A stretch of 64,000 bases of DNA from Hanleya hanleyi. Its lineage: Eukaryota > Mollusca > Polyplacophora > Lepidopleurida > Hanleyidae. The stretch covers positions 97,743 through 161,742 of the forward strand of contig JAVTVY010037181.1 in the NCBI GenBank assembly GCA_036873755.1. The letters are read 5' to 3'. The position numbers and the translations under genes were made by a program. The notes below the pieces were generated by a model that was not told the origin of the DNA, ran no database searches, and worked only from the letters and a program-made list of their open reading frames with translations. The first letter of the stretch is position 1. The number at the start of each line of letters is the position of its first letter. Below, one piece after another: positions 1 to 12,028 of this stretch.

Positions 1-310
1 TATTTAAAATAAATAATTTTGTCACACGAGACAGGTGACCAAAATGTTTACCTGTCACCTTCAAGAATTGCATGAACATGATATTAAAATGACAAAACTA
101 GATGTTACAATAGCTACAATAAATTAATGCCACCTTGTTTCCATACAACAATGCACTAATAGCAGCTGTTGAAGTTTGTCAAATATAGGGCTATATCACC
201 AAAGAAATGACTACGGTACCTGTCACTGGAGACAGGTAATATATTTCTCTACCCGCCGCATTAAAAATACCTGTCACTGACGGGTAGACAGGTCGAGCCG
301 TGCAATTTGG
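1..310. repeat. Imperfect repeats of an ACCTGTCAC motif
   Basis: The motif ACCTGTCAC or its reverse complement (with close variants such as GACAGGTGACC) recurs near 28-60, 219-240 and 270-295. No open frame or known element is visible. It may be the end of a dispersed element cut by the window edge. Confidence 0.4.
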
Positions 311-2630
311 GTGAATAGACAGTACTTTTTACTGATAAGTTTTGAGACAATTTTTGCCAAAATTACAAATTCTTGCGGATTTCTCAGACAAGAGGGTGTC
401 TATTTGCTATTTCTGTAATGTTAAATCTGCTAAATTCAGAGTGCCGAATTACGAAACAGGGTGCCGATAAGACACCATGGCACTCATCTGGCTAATTAAC
501 ACAAAAACCTTGTACAACAAAATCATCGTGTCGTAACACAAACGGAGGACGCATACCCAGACTTAAGTTCCCTCATTCTTGCACGTGCCTAAATCCGCAA
601 GTAGTATATAAAAGGTAAATTCATTATTAAAAATGAGGGTGAAGCGTGAGGGTGATGACGTCACGGATGACGGCACATCCGGGACACGTCCGGGGTCAAA
701 GGGTTCCCACACGGGTATAACTGACGGGCCCTTCCTCTAAGAATTTGATCACCCAGTACGTCTTGCCACATCCCGTCGGGCCGTCGTGGTATAGGGATGC
801 TCTACTCCACTTGACGTTCCCGTAGCGGGTGGACTCAGTGATGTTTCTTGTCCATGCATCAAACGAATATATCTGAGTATATTGTCGCGACGAGAAAGTG
901 TCTTCTGGGAGAACTTACATGTAGCCGACATGGTACCGGGTCAGAGGGTTGTTATAGACTGAGACAAATGGTTTACCAACGACCTGATATAACCACTCAC
1001 TCACTCACTCACTCACACACACATGCGACAAACACTTTGTACCCAGGACGGGGAGATAACTCTACCATGCTATTCTCAGGGCCTACCCACATCACCAAAC
1101 ATACCAGAGTTAAGAAGTCTTGTGTCTGCATGCATTTTCAATGTTCACTAGTCGCTTCGATGGGCTAGTTTATAGGGTATAGGTAGCCATGTCTCAATGG
1201 CGCGACGCTGCACTTTGTGTGCTACTGATGACGTCACAGTCACGTGAACATCACCTGAATGGTATTCTACTTCACCAGAGCTTCAAGAGGACACCCACAC
1301 GGCCCATTGGGACCAAGAATGCTCCCTTAATAACCCAAACACAACCCCAAACCCCCCTCCAAAAGAATGCCCGCTTTCGCTACTACTCATATTGATGATG
1401 TAGCTATGACATGGACAGCCACATTTTTTGCGATCTGATGGGTGTTTTATATACGACTCATGTCACATCTTCTCCCGCGAGCTAATCATGAATTCCACAT
1501 ACATATGTAAGAGCTCCGGTCAACAAAAAACGCCATTTTTCGCAAAAACTTCGCACCGAATATTTTCCGTACGCCATATACCAGCATGTTGTATTTCTTT
1601 TCTTTCCGCTTCCTGTATTCTCTGGGGACACGTCAATACCATGCACAGAAGACGTATTATGAGCACGAATTTTTGTATACAATCAACTCGAGAAATTCGA
1701 AATATACTAAAAGTCACTCCATTTGAAAACATCTGTAGCAAAAATATGCATTTGACATGAACTGTATACATTGGATAGAATAAGAGTTCAGATCTTAATT
1801 TTATAATTAGAAGTGAACAATTCATCATTGGAACCATTTTTTTCTCGGGGAATATGTGTAATAAATGAAAAGCTCTTTTACCGAGAAGATTTAAAATGAG
1901 CACTGATGATTCCGTCATGATTTTTTTGTGATTCCATTAGTCTACATTTAACCCCTGATAAATAACTCTCTTCTTACGAGGAAAAACTCATCCTTGGGTA
2001 CTGTATGCGAAGAGCAAAAGATGACATTTTAGAATAATCAGATGGAAACAGAACAGCAAATACATTATACGGGCAAGACTGGCCAAAACGGATGACTTTC
2101 AATGCGATTTCAGAATATTAGGGCCTATATAACGGAAAATCTGCAATATTCTGGAGGATATTATACTTTATTTGAAACTTGACATCAGTAACTAACGATA
2201 TAAGGTCTGCTAAGACGGGAAACATTTTCAATAACGAGCATTTGAAAATGTTAGGCACCTTCCAAACCGTGATTTCTTGATTATGTCAGGAGTGTCTAAG
2301 TGAGATCTACGTACCGATACACTGTCTTGAAGCCATTTCAGCACCTGAATTGTACTGAACGAGAGTAGTGTGACTAACGTCACAGAACCTACCAAGTAGG
2401 GTGGAGGGTCCAAGCGTAATTGTATTGGTCACCTCAGTAGGTAAAATTTTCATAAAAAGTAGGTCAGCTCAGAACTTGCTGGTAACATTCCCCTAATGCA
2501 CCTTCATGCCAAAAATCAAGGTTATAATGTCAATGGTTCTTCTCATTTCGTCGACGAAAGGATTCGGATAGACTGACAGACTCACTGACTACCGGACAAT
2601 TTGCAAATGAGAGCCTACTTCAGGAAAATG
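311..2630. other. Unassigned DNA, no supported gene
   Basis: Only short open frames without recognisable protein similarity or exon signals are present. A short CACT/ACAC simple repeat lies at about 993-1025. I see nothing else that can be supported. Confidence 0.5.
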
Positions 2631-2790
2631 ACACAAATTGTGTTAAAAGCAACACTAATTTGTGTTGAAATCGACGCGATTTTGTGTACATATGTTGAGT
2701 TAACACAAAATGGTGTTGATTACCAACAGAAATGAATTGTCTTGAAGCCGTTTTAGCGCAAAATTGTGTTAAAAAACTTTTTCACAGTAT
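2630..2790. repeat. Cluster of AACACAAA/TTTGTGTT half-palindromes
   Basis: The word ACACAAA and its complement TTTGTGT alternate many times in about 160 bases, producing imperfect palindromes such as ACACAAATTGTGT. The design resembles the foldback elements near 4.3 and 10.9 kb, with a different motif. Ends and target duplication are not clear. Confidence 0.4.
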
Positions 2791-2799
2791 ACGCATCTT

Positions 2800-3398
2800 A
2801 TACGTACCGCACCATGCGAAATATACTGATATATATACGGCACCATCTTAACATACCGGTAGCCTATGGATTTGTTTTATTCTCACATCGGTTTGGTACA
2901 GGTTGGCGGCAGCAAAGATAGATATAATATGAGTGATTTAAATGAAATAAAACAATACAAACAAACGCTGACACGGCTCAGCTGCATTTGTGTCCTGATC
3001 TGTAGTTCGCTGTCACTGTCAATATGGATAAACCCACTCGAGCGTTGTTTTCAAATCGACCAGCGATATAATCCATTAGATTCCGTTCACTGCTGGAAGT
3101 GATTTTCTTTTGGCTGGTCTCGGGATGTGTGATATTGACTCGACTCTTCGTTTTGGTATCAGGCCTACCAGGCGTGGCGTTACTAGATGGTCGAACCGAA
3201 GCATTTCTTGACCGCTTAACATTTCCAACCCATCTGCGGAGAAAGAATATAAAGTTAGGCATAAGTATAGGTATAGTAGGGCCTATATATGTATTTACCG
3301 ATATAAGTTTATAAACAGAAGCGCCTGTCTGTAATGTTACATCTAAATAGGGGAGATTGGGGCATTTTCAACTTTTTGCAAAAATCTCTGTAATTATT
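2800..3398. other. Unassigned DNA
   Basis: No gene, RNA or repeat could be supported in this stretch. The short open frames on both strands overlap each other and show no familiar motif. Confidence 0.4.
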
Positions 3399-3553
3399 GT
3401 CATGTAGTGTAGACTTGTATACTCTCCTTACAACTTTGTCATGTAGTGTAGACTTGTATACTCTCCTTACAACTTTGTCATGTAGTGTAGACTTGTATAC
3501 TCTCCTTACAACTTTGTCATGTAGTGTAGACTTGTATACTCTCCTTACAACTT
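3399..3553. repeat. Tandem repeat, 39 bp x 4
   Basis: Four nearly identical units start at 3399, 3438, 3477 and 3516. Each begins GTCATGTAGTGTAG. The near identity of the units indicates recent expansion. Confidence 0.95.
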
Positions 3554-4261
3554 ATATTTAGTATGAGCATAGTCATACAAAACATTCTGAATATGTGTTA
3601 TACTTTTCTCCAGAAATGGTTTTTAAAAACGTCAAAAAATGTGTCCCAGTGTACCCCACTATGGGGTACATCCACTGGGGTGCGATGGGACAATAATCAA
3701 AATACATGTTATATGAAGTATATGCCAATATGTTTCATAGAAGTTTAGAAGATTCAACACCGATGATTAAGTTAGTTGCTATTTTAGAGCCCTGCTTTAC
3801 ATACGATATGTCCCAGGGACCAAATTTGAGGAAAAAATATTTTGTATGATTCTCATTCCAACGAAAGCAATTGGCTTTCAAAGTTTGATTAAAACTCATC
3901 AAATGTGAGAGGTTTAGCAATTACTATAATCTAAGAAACAAAATAATGCATTTTAATAGCATTTTAGGATTAAAGTAAATTTCACAATTTGATAATTACT
4001 ATTTTCTAAGTGTGCCCCAGCAAAAGTATCCCAGTCCGCCCCAGGTGCACGATATTTTGCGATAATCCCGGATGGTGAAAGAGTTTTGCGTAAGAATTAC
4101 AATACCGGTACAAGATTTGCCTAAATCATGTATACATATGGGATAAGGTATGATGTACATTATAATATAATAGGCACAGTGTATACAAGTTATTGCTTGA
4201 GGGGGTAATATGTCTTTGTGCTTGTGTTTGTTTTGTTTTTATGTTTGTCCCAGGCCACGTG
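3554..4261. other. Unassigned DNA
   Basis: No gene seen. The stretch has several copies of a GTCCCAG/CCCCA word (for example around 3640-3690 and 4015-4045), but no clear repeat structure. Confidence 0.4.
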
Positions 4262-4500
4262 CTCTCTAAAATAATTAGATTGAAAATTCAATCTATCAGA
4301 TTGGAATTAGTGACCAATCTATTCGATTGAATATTCCATCTATTAGATTGAAAATTTCAATCTAGTAGATTGAATTTTCTGTCTACATCAGATTCATGTT
4401 ATTGTTTTCAATCTATTAGATTGAATATTTTCAGTCCGATAAAAGATTGGTCACTAATTTCAATCTGATAGATTGAATTTCAATCTAATTATTTTAGAGA
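4262..4500. mobile_element. Foldback MITE built from iterated palindromes
   Basis: The ends are inverted: left CTCTCTAAAATAATTAGATT, right the near-exact complement ending TTATTTTAGAGAG. The pairing continues for about 55 bases on each side, including a matching GATTGGTCACTAAT word. The interior holds repeated palindromes of the form TCAATCTATTAGATTGA. There is no coding capacity, so this is a non-autonomous element. The target duplication is unclear (perhaps TG), so the superfamily is not assigned. Confidence 0.75.
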
Positions 4501-5176
4501 GTGGGCAAGACATGATCCTTGATTCTGCGACGACAGTTTCACCTCTTTATTTAATTATTCCAGTTCCTCTTTATCTAATTATTCTTATAAATTACGGTAT
4601 ACAATTTTTAATAAGTATCTGAAAATATAACGTGGGGTATAATGTGCGGACACAATGAAGACCGGTCTGAATTCATAATCGTCACGAAGGGTTCCGAATA
4701 TTCCCGAAGCTGACGTCACCAGTAATGCATATTCATTTTTATCAAACCTACTCCTAACGGACGGAAAAAAGTGGCTACCCTTGTCAGCAGTCTGTTGGCG
4801 ATTTATATAATCTCAAATTATAATCTCATGCAAAGTCACTCACTTGTCAATCTGGACACGAGGAAGATATTGAATAAAGAAAAAATGAAAAAAAATCCCG
4901 TATAGATGTAGACCTACTCCGGTCAAGTTTCATTAACAATTTTCATCGAGCAAATCTCTAGAAATTTTTTATCATTTGATAATCAGGGTACTATATACAG
5001 GCCCTGATTCATTATCGATTTTTGTATCATTTGCCCGAAGCTTCTCTTGAAAGCTTGTGATCCGTAATAGAATTTGGTGGACAAGAACTTTTTCGTCGTC
5101 CTGGCATAAAGCCATTGTTATTCCGGTCCCCAAGCCTAGCCTTGAAAATTGATGCTCACCTTGTGCATTACTATCT
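4501..5176. other. Unassigned AT-rich DNA
   Basis: No gene or element could be supported. Open frames are short and lack recognisable motifs. Confidence 0.4.
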
Positions 5177-5393
5177 ATGCCCATCGGGAACCCTAGGTTG
5201 TATGTTGCATTTTGACTCTTGAGGGTTTCCGGATTCCAAGAAGCCCTGTGTAGCGGTCCATTCGAGATTCAGACCATCTGAGATATGCCCATTGGGAACC
5301 CTTGGTTGTATATTGATTTTGACTTGTGAGGGTTCCCCGATTCCAGGAAGACCTGAGTTGCGGTCCATTCGAGATTCACACCATCTGAGAATG
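5177..5393. repeat. Tandem duplication, about 108 bp x 2
   Basis: Two units begin ATGCCCAT at 5177 and 5285 and both end near CCATCTGAGA. They differ at a minority of positions and by small indels. An open minus-strand frame through both units (5171-5416) is a product of the duplication rather than a recognised protein. Confidence 0.85.
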
Positions 5394-7373
5394 GTCATCA
5401 TTGGATGGAACCTCAAGGCTTTAAATTAATTCACAAAACTTGTTACTGCAGGCTCTGGTACTTTAATTCCTCAGCAAGTAGGCCAGTAAAGTTTCTGGAG
5501 GTTTAGCAGATTCTTGATGTGACAGGGGCAGTGGCATCTAATTATTTTAGGCCTATATTCAAGAATATCTTTAATTTGAAAACAAACTTTTTTGCTGCTT
5601 CTTTGTTGAAAACATGATTCCCAGTTGCTTCTCAATTCACACCTTATTGTGATATATGGGCGGCATGTCTGGATACGGATTAGAGAAACTATAACCAATT
5701 TTTTAGATGGCCTTTGATGCGCTTATGGTGTGCAACAAGTATACGGTTGGCAAAAACAGTTGGGTCCAGTTTTTGACAGATAACAACCAACCAACGTGAT
5801 AATTGAGGTACATATTTTAGCCTATTAAATGCCATTCTGGTGGTTTAATAGCATGTGACTCAGGCAGTTGAGCGGGATAAAAATGAAACTGTTGAAAATG
5901 AAACAATACACTAGCAGTTACCGTATGTTTTCGCCCATTGGTTTGCTGATCCAGGAAGAAAATCTATATTTGTGTGTTGCAGGCTGCTATGGGGCTATGC
6001 AGTCAGGTTGTTATTGTTTAGTAGTTTACTGTATATTACGGGACCCTTCTGCCCGCTGCCAACTTACATAATTTTCTCGAGCGAAGGAGAGCAAGCAGCA
6101 CTGTAGTGAATGAGCAATGAGAGATTTGAGTTCCACCAGAGATTCCGGCTGTTTTCATGCAATACTGTCCACAACTAACCAATATTTGAAAGATTAGATG
6201 TATTTCACAGCTTTCACTTTCACAATTTCACGCTGTCAAAAAATTCAATCTTCAAAATTTCTATTTATTACTGTTTTAGGCGATTACCAAAGATGGGCAT
6301 AATTTGTGAGTGTCCCAACTGTTTCATTCTGAGCAGTCAACTGTCGCAATTATTTGTTACTGATACAACATAATGTTTTTATTTTCTTCACCGAACATAT
6401 TATGGTACCTTTGAAATTATTTGAAACTAAGTCAGGATAGCCTATTTCTGGCCGGACCCACATCAATTTTAAACCTGTTTGCGTACCTCAAGCTTACCCC
6501 CCCCCCCCCCATCCAAATAATAATGATAATAGTGGGCATATGTCAATCAGCGCTCGCGTTATGCAACTCGAGTCTATTATATGTATGGTACATACATGTA
6601 TTACAAGCGTCTAGTCCGTCATTCATAATCCAGCCGTCGTCCGTCGTCCACTCAAACCATGTCCTACATGACCAGAAAAAAAATCGGGCTGAGGGGTCAG
6701 CACTTGCAATTCATGTTATATTTGGAGGGGAAATGAACACAATTTTGTGTAGCATGACAGTCCCTATAAATTAAGGCCCATTGAACACCCAGACTCAGTG
6801 AGGATATCTTTCGAGACTGTTACAGAACAACTGTAATACAAATCAAAATTAACATTTGATTTACAAAGGCATGTTGATAAATTTCAGTTTACTCGCGAAA
6901 CCTTGTCACAAATTTGGGTGAAAAAATGCGTCAGATAATTTACTCAAGTTTCTCAATTTCGTTTCCGATTGCAGGTTTGAGTGAATTCAACAAACGTTTA
7001 CTGAAAATGTTCCCTCAAATATAGGGAATGTCCTTCGAAATCTAATGTGCAGCGCGACCGGAGTTTGGCAGACGATGTACTACTTTAGACAGGGTGGCGG
7101 GAAGAAATGTACATTTCCCAACCTGTAACCATCTCGGTCATCTATACGCGGTAAGACTGACCCTGGGATCGTGTGTATGCATGTTCAGCCTACTTTCGGC
7201 AACTGCTAGAGAGAATTTCCATAAATCAATACCACGTGACTTCGTCAGCCAATCAGCTAAAGTCTACCGACGTAACCCCAACGTAACTCGCCATTTTCGA
7301 GTCATGTGATGAAATACTTGTTCAAAATTTCAGATCCACCACACCTATTGGATGATACGAAAGTTATACATAC
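5394..7373. other. Unassigned DNA with a C14 run and a retroelement scrap
   Basis: No gene is supported. A run of 14 C lies at 6497-6510. At about 6601-6655 there is a minus-oriented scrap of the YIDD retroelement 3' region, recognised by CAAGCGTCTAGTCCGTCATT and the following AGCCGTCGTCC, which recur at 32.8 kb. Confidence 0.45.
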
Positions 7374-7539
7374 CTATATATTTTGTAAGCCCAGGCAATA
7401 TCTGTCTCAGAAGTGGTATGAAAACCTGTAATTTATCAGATTTCTCGAGTCTGTTCTCCGCCGGATGAAGGCCGAACAGAATCCGGTAAAGTACCGGATA
7501 TCGCTTCGCAATAATGGAGACACACGATTCGCAAGCCAT
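7374..7539 (-). CDS. Possible first coding exon of an unknown gene
   Basis: An open reading frame begins with ATG at 7539 and encodes a 55-residue N-terminus starting MACESCVSIIAKRYPVLYRI. It runs directly into a strong splice donor (AG|GTATGT) at 7374/7373. The codon pattern looks protein-like, with no low complexity. No continuing exon could be identified downstream on the minus strand, and I do not recognise the protein. The alternative is a chance open frame. Confidence 0.3.
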
Positions 7540-8033
7540 CTTTATGGATGGCGAAGTGTACGCAAATGGTACATTTCCGAGAGACGAGCAAGTTTACGAT
7601 AGCGTGACACGTGTTTTACACTGGCTTGACAGCATAGGATAATTGGCACACCAAAAGTTGGGGGCTTGAATTGTCGACACCCATACCGAAACTCCTTTGT
7701 GGGCTACAGTGCTGATTCACGTTTGATTATTCTTGGAGAATCAGAATATCTTATTGCAAATTATAGCGCTCCATTTGGGGAAAACAATCACAGAGAAATC
7801 ACTTGGGGAATCATTTAGAGTTCTCTGGAATTGATGGGCATTGTGGGAGAAGTTATACAATCACACCAGTGTTAACTATTGGAACATGAAGGCTGACAAT
7901 GTTTGTCTTATATGTCCTATATATAGGGCACAGCTAGGTATTAGCCTTTCGCGTTTTAAAAGAACAACATAGATAAGAACCCAGAGCTTTACAGACAAAA
8001 AAGTCTTCACAACTTAAGATCCAGATAAACTGG
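7540..8033. other. Unassigned DNA upstream of the candidate exon
   Basis: No gene seen. If the minus-strand exon at 7374-7539 is real, this stretch holds its 5' UTR and promoter, but no TATA box or other decisive signal stands out. Confidence 0.3.
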
Positions 8034-8290
8034 TTATGTAATGATAAATTTTAAAAAGGAGGAACAGACCTTGTTGACAATAGAAATTAGGTCATCCCGG
8101 GCGAGTTTGTACTTAGGACACTCGAGTAGAAAATTTATTTCATCTTCAATACTGTTCATATTGCACAATTCACAAAGCCGTTTCTCTACAGGAATGTTTT
8201 TATATCTGCCCTTTTCTGTGTTCAATTGGTGGGCACTAAACCTAAATTTACATACAGAGCTCCTTAAAAAAGGAGTACTTACCTTATTTT
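8034..8290 (-). pseudogene. LINE reverse transcriptase C-terminal fragment
   Basis: The minus-strand translation contains FRFSAHQLNTEKGRYKNIPV followed by a Cys cluster (KRLCELCN) and IEDEINFLLECPKY. This order, a GRY-x-NIP motif then CxxC, an IEDExxFLxxC block and a following Tyr, is typical of the C-terminus after the reverse-transcriptase domain in several animal non-LTR retrotransposons. It probably belongs to the same copy as the fragment at 9249-9524, which is upstream on the minus strand. About 0.9 kb of unrelated DNA separates the two. Confidence 0.65.
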
Positions 8291-8399
8291 TGAGTGTGAC
8301 TATATTTATCAGCAATCGTATTCCAAACCTTATTGTATAAAACTTACGTTGATAGAATGCGAAATAAAGGAAATATTGACTATTTGTTGCTCGCAACGG

Positions 8400-9248
8400 C
8401 GTGCACTGGGCGCCGCCATTGCACCACTGCGTGACGTTTTTAGATGAGTGGAAGTGAGTTTATACTCATATAAAAACGTCACAACGTCATGGAGATTTAA
8501 GGTTGATCGTGCTGGTCATGCCGATAATTCGAAGAAGAGGGAACCCAGTTAATCCAATGACGTTCTAGTTGATTTTAGTAGTTCAAGTGTAATCATGAAA
8601 ATGTTTATGACCTTAGAAGCATCGTCGTTCAACTGAAATAACTGGACAATTGCAGAGGGCACTCTTTCAGTTTACCGCTCAGTTTCAAATTTTGTCCAAA
8701 TTGAATCGGGCAAGTCTCAGTTGAAAAATTTGGGGGAAGAAATTTTTCAGTTGGCGAAGATAACCTAAACCAATTTCTTTTAGGAATCCCCCCCGTGGGA
8801 TTTGCCGCGCCAGTTTATTCCTGGAATTAAAACTCGAACCCAGAGTAAATCAAATGCCGTAGTTGGAACGTCCCTGGATCAAGCGTTATCCGTGACGTTG
8901 TCCTGAATTCTGACGTCATCAGTCACGTCATCCCACAGGCAATATGGCGGCGCCCACGTCGACCTCAAAGCAGAAACATGACTTCACGAATTGTAATAAA
9001 AATAATAGGTTATCGCCTTCTACGAAAGTAAAATAGTTGGTTATATTTCCTTAAGAGTCTAACCTTTGTAATAGGAACCTATATTAAATAAGTTAAGTAC
9101 TTAACGGTATATAAATAGGGTTCAGCTTTAAAACAACCTTTATACAGTTGACAGGTTCTTAATTTGAAGTTATTGATAACATGGAACTGCGTCCTATTAG
9201 ACATATCGCCTACCATGTTAGTTTTAAACCCTACATCTCTTGACCACT
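8400..9248. other. Unassigned DNA between two LINE pieces
   Basis: No gene seen. Part of this may be an insertion separating the LINE fragments on either side. Around 8650-8760 there are repeats of a CAGTTGAAAA/TTTCAGTT word, like the iterated-motif elements elsewhere in the window, but no ends could be set. Confidence 0.35.
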
Positions 9249-9524
9249 TCAGCTTTTTAATGGAACGATGGGCGTTTGTAGTTTCTTAATGAGAGTATTT
9301 TTTGGGGGATTATTAGACACCCGTGGAGATGAATGTGATATACCACGGCAATTCAGAACCGCCTCGGTTGAACCTACCCATGAGATATTGCCACAGTCAC
9401 TAGAGTGAAGGGAGACAGAAAGCTTATATGCTTCGGAAACCAAGCTATCTTCTAGATTACACAATCTAATCCAAAATGTTATGATAGATAAAATAATATC
9501 AAATGAAATGGGGAATCTCCCCAT
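9249..9524 (-). pseudogene. LINE ORF2 C-terminal fragment
   Basis: The minus-strand frame reads MGRFPISFDIILSIITFWIR and continues with LCNLED and SEAYKLSVSL. The pattern G-R-F/Y-P followed by an I-D-I-I helix and a W-x-R-L block is recognisable from the region between the RT thumb and the terminal zinc-finger-like motif of animal LINEs. The fragment has no RT motifs and is not functional. Confidence 0.5.
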
Positions 9525-9689
9525 GTCACCACGTACTGATTTTTCTAGTATAATCTTAGTAGATTTTCTCCGTTTTATACATAAATACAGAAAGTTTTTT
9601 ATTTCCTATTTATATAATTTTTTCATGAATATGTTCACAAATTCGGGCGATTTGCTATGTTTTATGTATAATGGAAGTTACCATGGGTC

Positions 9690-10564
9690 GTTAGCTATAT
9701 CAGAAGTAGATATTAGACTGACGAAATATGAAAAGGCAGACACGAGCTGGCTCGTGTTTTCACAAGAATTTGGTGTACTGAGAGAATCGCATCAGGCTAT
9801 TTATCCAGATGGTTCTAAAGATGATGAGAGAGTAGCATGTGCTACTGTCTATAATTCCAAAACTAAAACATGTCGATTACCAGGTAAAAGTTCGATATTC
9901 ACTGCAGAAGCAAAAGCTATATTGACGGCTTTGAAAGGTATTGGGTCATATTCTCAGATTGACTGTCATGCCTTCAAGCAATTAAAAGTGGAACTTCAAC
10001 TCATCCCACCATCTGGGATATTCTACAATTATATGACTCTAGATTTGATCAACAGTTTGATATTGTGTTTTGTTGGTTGCCTAGCAACGTTGGCATCAAA
10101 GGTAATACTGAGGTTGATAAAATGGCTAAGGAAGCCCTAGATAATGAGGTTGATCCTGTTGGAATCTCATATAGCGATTTCAGACGCTCTATCTGTACTT
10201 ATGTGAGAAAGCTGTTTCAATCTTTAAGGGATGATGTGAATAATAACTTTACGAGTTAAAAATAACTATAGGTTATACTCATCTGAACAGCCGGAAACGT
10301 TCAGTCAGGCTATGACCAGGCGATGTAGAATCGGCCATACACGATCAACTCACGAACATTTACTAAAAAAAAGAGTCAGTCCCAAGGTGTGTTCCATGCC
10401 ACGAAGATCTCACAGTGAAAGATATTGTTATCGACTGTATGGATTTTAGGATTGCAAGAGATTCTGTTTATCGAGTAGCTACTTTGGAAGATTTTTTTAG
10501 TCGGGTGATCGAGGAGTGTATCTTAGGTTATTTGAGAGAAATCGGCTTGTTGTATAAGTTTTAA
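9690..10564 (+). pseudogene. RNase H-bearing LINE (I/Jockey-type) C-terminal fragment
   Basis: The translation shows EVDIRLTKYEKADTS, then an RNase H domain: YPDGSKDDERVACATVY (first Asp), FTAEAKAILTAL (Glu), SD-stop-LSCLQAIKSGT (second Asp, in a shifted frame) and WLPSNVGIKGNTEVDKMAK (final Asp). It ends with RCRIGHTRSTHEHLL and a CxxC-H-x-C-like knuckle before a TAA at 10562-10564. This is the layout of RNase H-containing LINEs of the I/Jockey group. There is at least one frameshift near 9950 and an in-frame TGA, so it is dead. A second copy of the same family is at 34861-35158. Confidence 0.8.
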
Positions 10565-10680
10565 TGTGTGCATGTTTTAATGTGTCGGATTACCAAGTTA
10601 TTAACTCGAACACTTTGAATTTTTTGTTCGATCGTCGCTATATAGCTGAAATATTGCTGAACGCGATGTTAAACCCTAAT
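10565..10680 (+). other. 3' UTR-like tail of the RNase H LINE
   Basis: Following the LINE stop codon is a tail containing ATATAGCTGAAATATTGCTG and then AACGCGATGTTAAACCCTAA. This resembles the 3' end of the SINE at 57.2 kb, which suggests that the SINE tail and the LINE 3' UTR are related. Confidence 0.55.
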
Positions 10681-10748
10681 TCTTTATCTCCTTTACATTT
10701 CACGTTCTTCAGAGCGAACAAAATGCACATCAACCTATTTTTTTGCTT

Positions 10749-11060
10749 ACTCTCTAAAAAATCTTGAGTGAAAAATCTTGAGTGAAATTGATCCCACTCA
10801 ACTGGAGTTAAGTTCACTCAAATAATTGAGTGAAAATTTTCAACTGCTGACTCAAATTTGAGTGAAATTTCCCTCAAACTTGAGTGATGTACATCCCATA
10901 AAATTTCAGAACACAGTCACTCAAACTTGAGTGAATGTTCACTCAAGTACTCGAGTGAATGTTCACTCAAGTACTTGAGTGAAGGTTAAATCAAACTTGA
11001 GTGCACCTTCACTCAACTTGAGTGAATTTTATCCAATTAAATTACAGTATTTTATCAGAC
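10749..11060. mobile_element. Iterated-palindrome element (TCACTCAA/TTGAGTGA)
   Basis: At least fifteen copies of TTGAGTGA or TCACTCAA occur in about 300 bases, many as full palindromes such as CACTCAAACTTGAGTG. The left end begins CTCTCTAAAAAATC, matching the terminus CTCTCTAAAATAATTA of the foldback element at 4262. A right terminus was not identified. There is no coding capacity. Confidence 0.55.
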
Positions 11061-12028
11061 CACTCAAGCTTGAGTGAAGTTTTCACTCAAGTTGGAGTCA
11101 AACTAACTATACTTATAGTGAAATTTTATCCCAACAAAATTCAAGCTCCAAGTCTACTTTACATACTCTTTTGGTTGCAATTCCAGAGGTCCCTAGCTGG
11201 AGTGGTCAAGTGATGAAATAACTCGAATTCTATTGGATAATAATTAAAATAATTTGAGTATTTTCGCCGTCCAACTTCAAAAGTTTGAGTAAAAAGATAT
11301 TTGAGGTCAAGGTAGATTTAGCCCATATTGCCGCTTCGCCACGAAGTTTACGTATTTTTTCACCAGAATCTTCTTTAAGAAAGTGCCCATCCTGGATAGG
11401 CAATTTAACAAACCATCACAAAGAAAGAAATAGGTCCAAGTGTAATTATTCACAGATGTCTGTAGAGTACACGAGCATCAAGTTTTGACAATCAAAACTA
11501 AACAACATATTGCAAGAGGGCAAAATATTGCAGGTCAACAGAATTGGTTGTCCCAGGATTTGAAGTTTTCGTCCAATAAGCAAGACAAAGTAATGTATTC
11601 AGGGGTTCCCTCTTTTATTCCGAGTATCATCAAAATTCAATTTCTATTTTGAATTAAATCAAATTTCCCAAGAATGAATTTAATACATGTATTTTCACAA
11701 TGTATGTAATAATTTAACATATATACATAAAAATTCATACATATAAATTCTCCAACCCCGAATTCACACGGAACTATGAACATTTACATCAGTAAAAGCC
11801 AATAATGGAGAGGCTAAAATTTATATTCAATGCTGGGATAGGAATAAGAAGAAATATACAGTTTGCATTTAGCAGTCCGCCGTATTGTACGGGTTTATAT
11901 ACCGTATTATTCTCCATAATTTATAACTGCACTTCAACTTTAAGTTGACAACATAAGGGGATAAAGTATTAAATTTTGTAGCTAGGTCCAGGACTGTCAA
12001 GTTTTCCAAATGCACATTACAGTTGGTC
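11061..12028. other. Unassigned DNA
   Basis: No gene seen. The first 200 bases continue scattered ACTCAAGT words from the preceding element. If the minus-strand gene at 12.0-15.6 kb is expressed, its 3' UTR would lie here. Confidence 0.35.
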
